Source of the DNA: Amycolatopsis alba DSM 44262
GTDB lineage: Bacteria > Actinomycetota > Actinomycetes > Mycobacteriales > Pseudonocardiaceae
Length of the DNA stretch: 64,000 nt
Assembly (NCBI RefSeq): GCF_000384215.1
Contig: NZ_KB913032.1
Span: 7,525,605 to 7,589,604, forward strand
Direction: 5' to 3'
Below the pieces are notes generated by a model, which saw nothing but the letters and a program-made list of their open reading frames with translations, was not told where the DNA came from and did no database searches. A program made the position numbers and the translations under genes. Of this stretch, positions 49,382-64,000 are shown piece after piece. The number at the start of each line of letters is the position of its first letter. Position 1 is the first letter of the stretch.

Positions 49382-50610
49382 TTATTTTCCGGTGGTTTCC
49401 GCTTCGAGTGGTTCAGACGTGGCAGGAAGCCCGCGCAGGGTGCGGTTGAGTGTGGTGGCGACGGTGACGACGGCGATGGCGCCCGCGCACGCGAGCACCG
49501 CGGCGGAGCCGGGCAGGACCTCGACCAGCCAGCCGCCCAGCGCGGGACCGAGCGCGGCGGCCAGTCCACCGGTCACGCCCAGCACTCCGCCGAGACGACC
49601 GCGTAACTCGTCAGGTGTGTTCAGCAGCTGATAGGTGCCGATGACGGTGTTGGCCGCGGGCGGCAGGAAGGCGATCGCCGCGAACAACAGCCCCATGACG
49701 TAGCCGCTGCGCACGAAGATCGCGAGCGGCGCCAAGACCGTCAACGCCCAGAACACGCCGGTGATCAACAGGTACGGGCTGATCTTGCGGTACAGGACCG
49801 GTGCGGCCAGGGCACCGAGCACCCCGCCGCCACCGAGCATCGCCGCCATGACGCCGATCTCCCCGGAAGGCATGCCGCGACCGTCGGCCAGCACGATGAT
49901 CACCAGGTAGTAGGCCGAGAAGAACAGGTTGAGGCTGACCACGCAGAACGTCGTGATCCGCAGTCGCGGTTGCCGCCACACCCACCGCAGGCCTTCCGCG
50001 ATTTCCCGGCCCAGATGCGCGGGTGGCCGGACGGTGACGGACCGGGCGGGCAGCCGGACGAACAGTAGCGACGCGAAGGCGAAAAGGTGTGTCACGACGT
50101 CGAGAACGAACGGCACGAACCGGCCGAGGGCGAACAGGAACCCGCCGAGCGCGGTGCCCGACAACTGCCCGGCGCTGGTTCTCGCGGCGTTCAGTGAGAC
50201 CGCCGACGCTACTTGGCCTGCCGGGACCAGGAGCGGCAGGCTCGCCTCCTCCGCCGGTTCGAACAAGGCACGGCACACCCCCATCACCACGGCGACGACG
50301 ACCAGGAGGCCGACTCCGGCCACGTCCCACCACAGCGCGAGGACGAGCACAGCGGCCGCGAACGCCTGCACGGCCTCGCAACCGAGCATGATCCGCTTGC
50401 GGGGCCAGCGGTCCGCCAGCGCGCCCGCCGGCAGACCGGCGACCAGCTGGGCGATCGCGACCGCGCCGACGACGAGTCCCGATTGGACGCCGGAGCCGGT
50501 GATCGCCAGTACCACCAGGGGAAAGGCGATCATCGTGGTGCTGAACCCGGCCTCGGAAACGACCTGTCCGGTCCACAGGAGACGGTAGTCGCGATTGGTC
50601 CGCAGGCCGG

Positions 50611-50614
<4 letters not shown>
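49382..50614 (-). CDS. MFS transporter, likely peptide/siderophore exporter
   Basis: A 410-residue 12-helix major facilitator of the EntS-like (MFS_3) group. It starts [20 protein letters not shown] and has the loop motif [18 protein letters not shown] and [20 protein letters not shown]. This group exports siderophores and other NRPS products. GTG 50614 overlaps the NRPS stop by four bases (GTGA), so translation is probably coupled. It most likely exports the peptide made by the NRPS, though self-protection against a bioactive peptide is also possible. Confidence 0.92.

Positions 50615-64000
<13,386 letters not shown>

Overview
The window is high-GC DNA from a filamentous actinomycete. An SsgA/SsgB-family division protein, the Gly-Cys-Val tRNA cluster, the thrS-HIT-pgsA neighbourhood, an MbtH-dependent NRPS, many secreted or Tat-exported proteins and long perfect inverted repeats used as terminators point to the Pseudonocardiales. 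Amycolatopsis is the best guess; this is an inference, since no rRNA is present.

Layout. (1) 1-8.7 kb is housekeeping: the start of a pgsA-like gene, a MarR/YceI divergent pair, the thrS-HIT operon, a nitroreductase that shares the MarR-type operator, a polyprenyl-phosphate sugar transferase, tRNA-Val(CAC), an SsgB-like protein and tRNA-Gly/Cys/Val. (2) 8.8-29.4 kb is accessory DNA beginning with a tyrosine integrase beside tRNA-Val. It carries a CPBP protease, a NACHT NTPase with two degraded NACHT tails nearby, a lipoprotein HNH nuclease, a membrane-anchored M4 protease, a 1318-residue secreted protein (CdtB-like nuclease, SGNH esterase, hemopexin-like and ricin-lectin regions), a repeat protein and an APH-type kinase. 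It ends in a run of broken genes (DUF3885, APRT-like, CadD tail, NmrA-like). (3) 29.4-35.9 kb holds redox and regulatory genes: SnoaL-like protein, MmyB-type regulator, epoxide hydrolase with an ATT start, SDR, MBL hydrolase and a TetR with a clear operator. (4) 35.9-48.7 kb is mostly secreted proteins: small exported peptides, a His-rich peptide divergent from a Tat ferritin-like protein, a 1760-residue PA14/RHS protein, a HAF-like protein, and a Tat alpha/beta-hydrolase lying between two recombinase fragments. (5) 49.2-64.0 kb is a minus-strand biosynthetic operon: an NRPS that continues past the window edge, an MFS exporter and MbtH.

How genes work together. The NRPS, MFS and MbtH genes overlap or nearly touch and form one export-coupled peptide pathway. 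The visible assembly line is A1-T1 / C-A2(Thr)-T2-E / C(DCL)-A3-T3 / C-A4-T4-E, ending in an epimerase with no thioesterase. The large nuclease-esterase-lectin gene lies 27 bp upstream of the membrane M4 protease in the same direction, so toxin-like cargo and protease are probably co-expressed. A TTGA-N4-TCAA operator appears in the marR/yceI gap and upstream of the nitroreductase, suggesting a small shared regulon.

The best candidates for something undescribed are the CdtB-SGNH-hemopexin-lectin protein with its membrane M4 protease, the PA14-RHS protein with a DUF2599-like end and no immunity gene, and the thioesterase-less NRPS. All function statements come from reading sequence and motifs by eye; no database search was possible.
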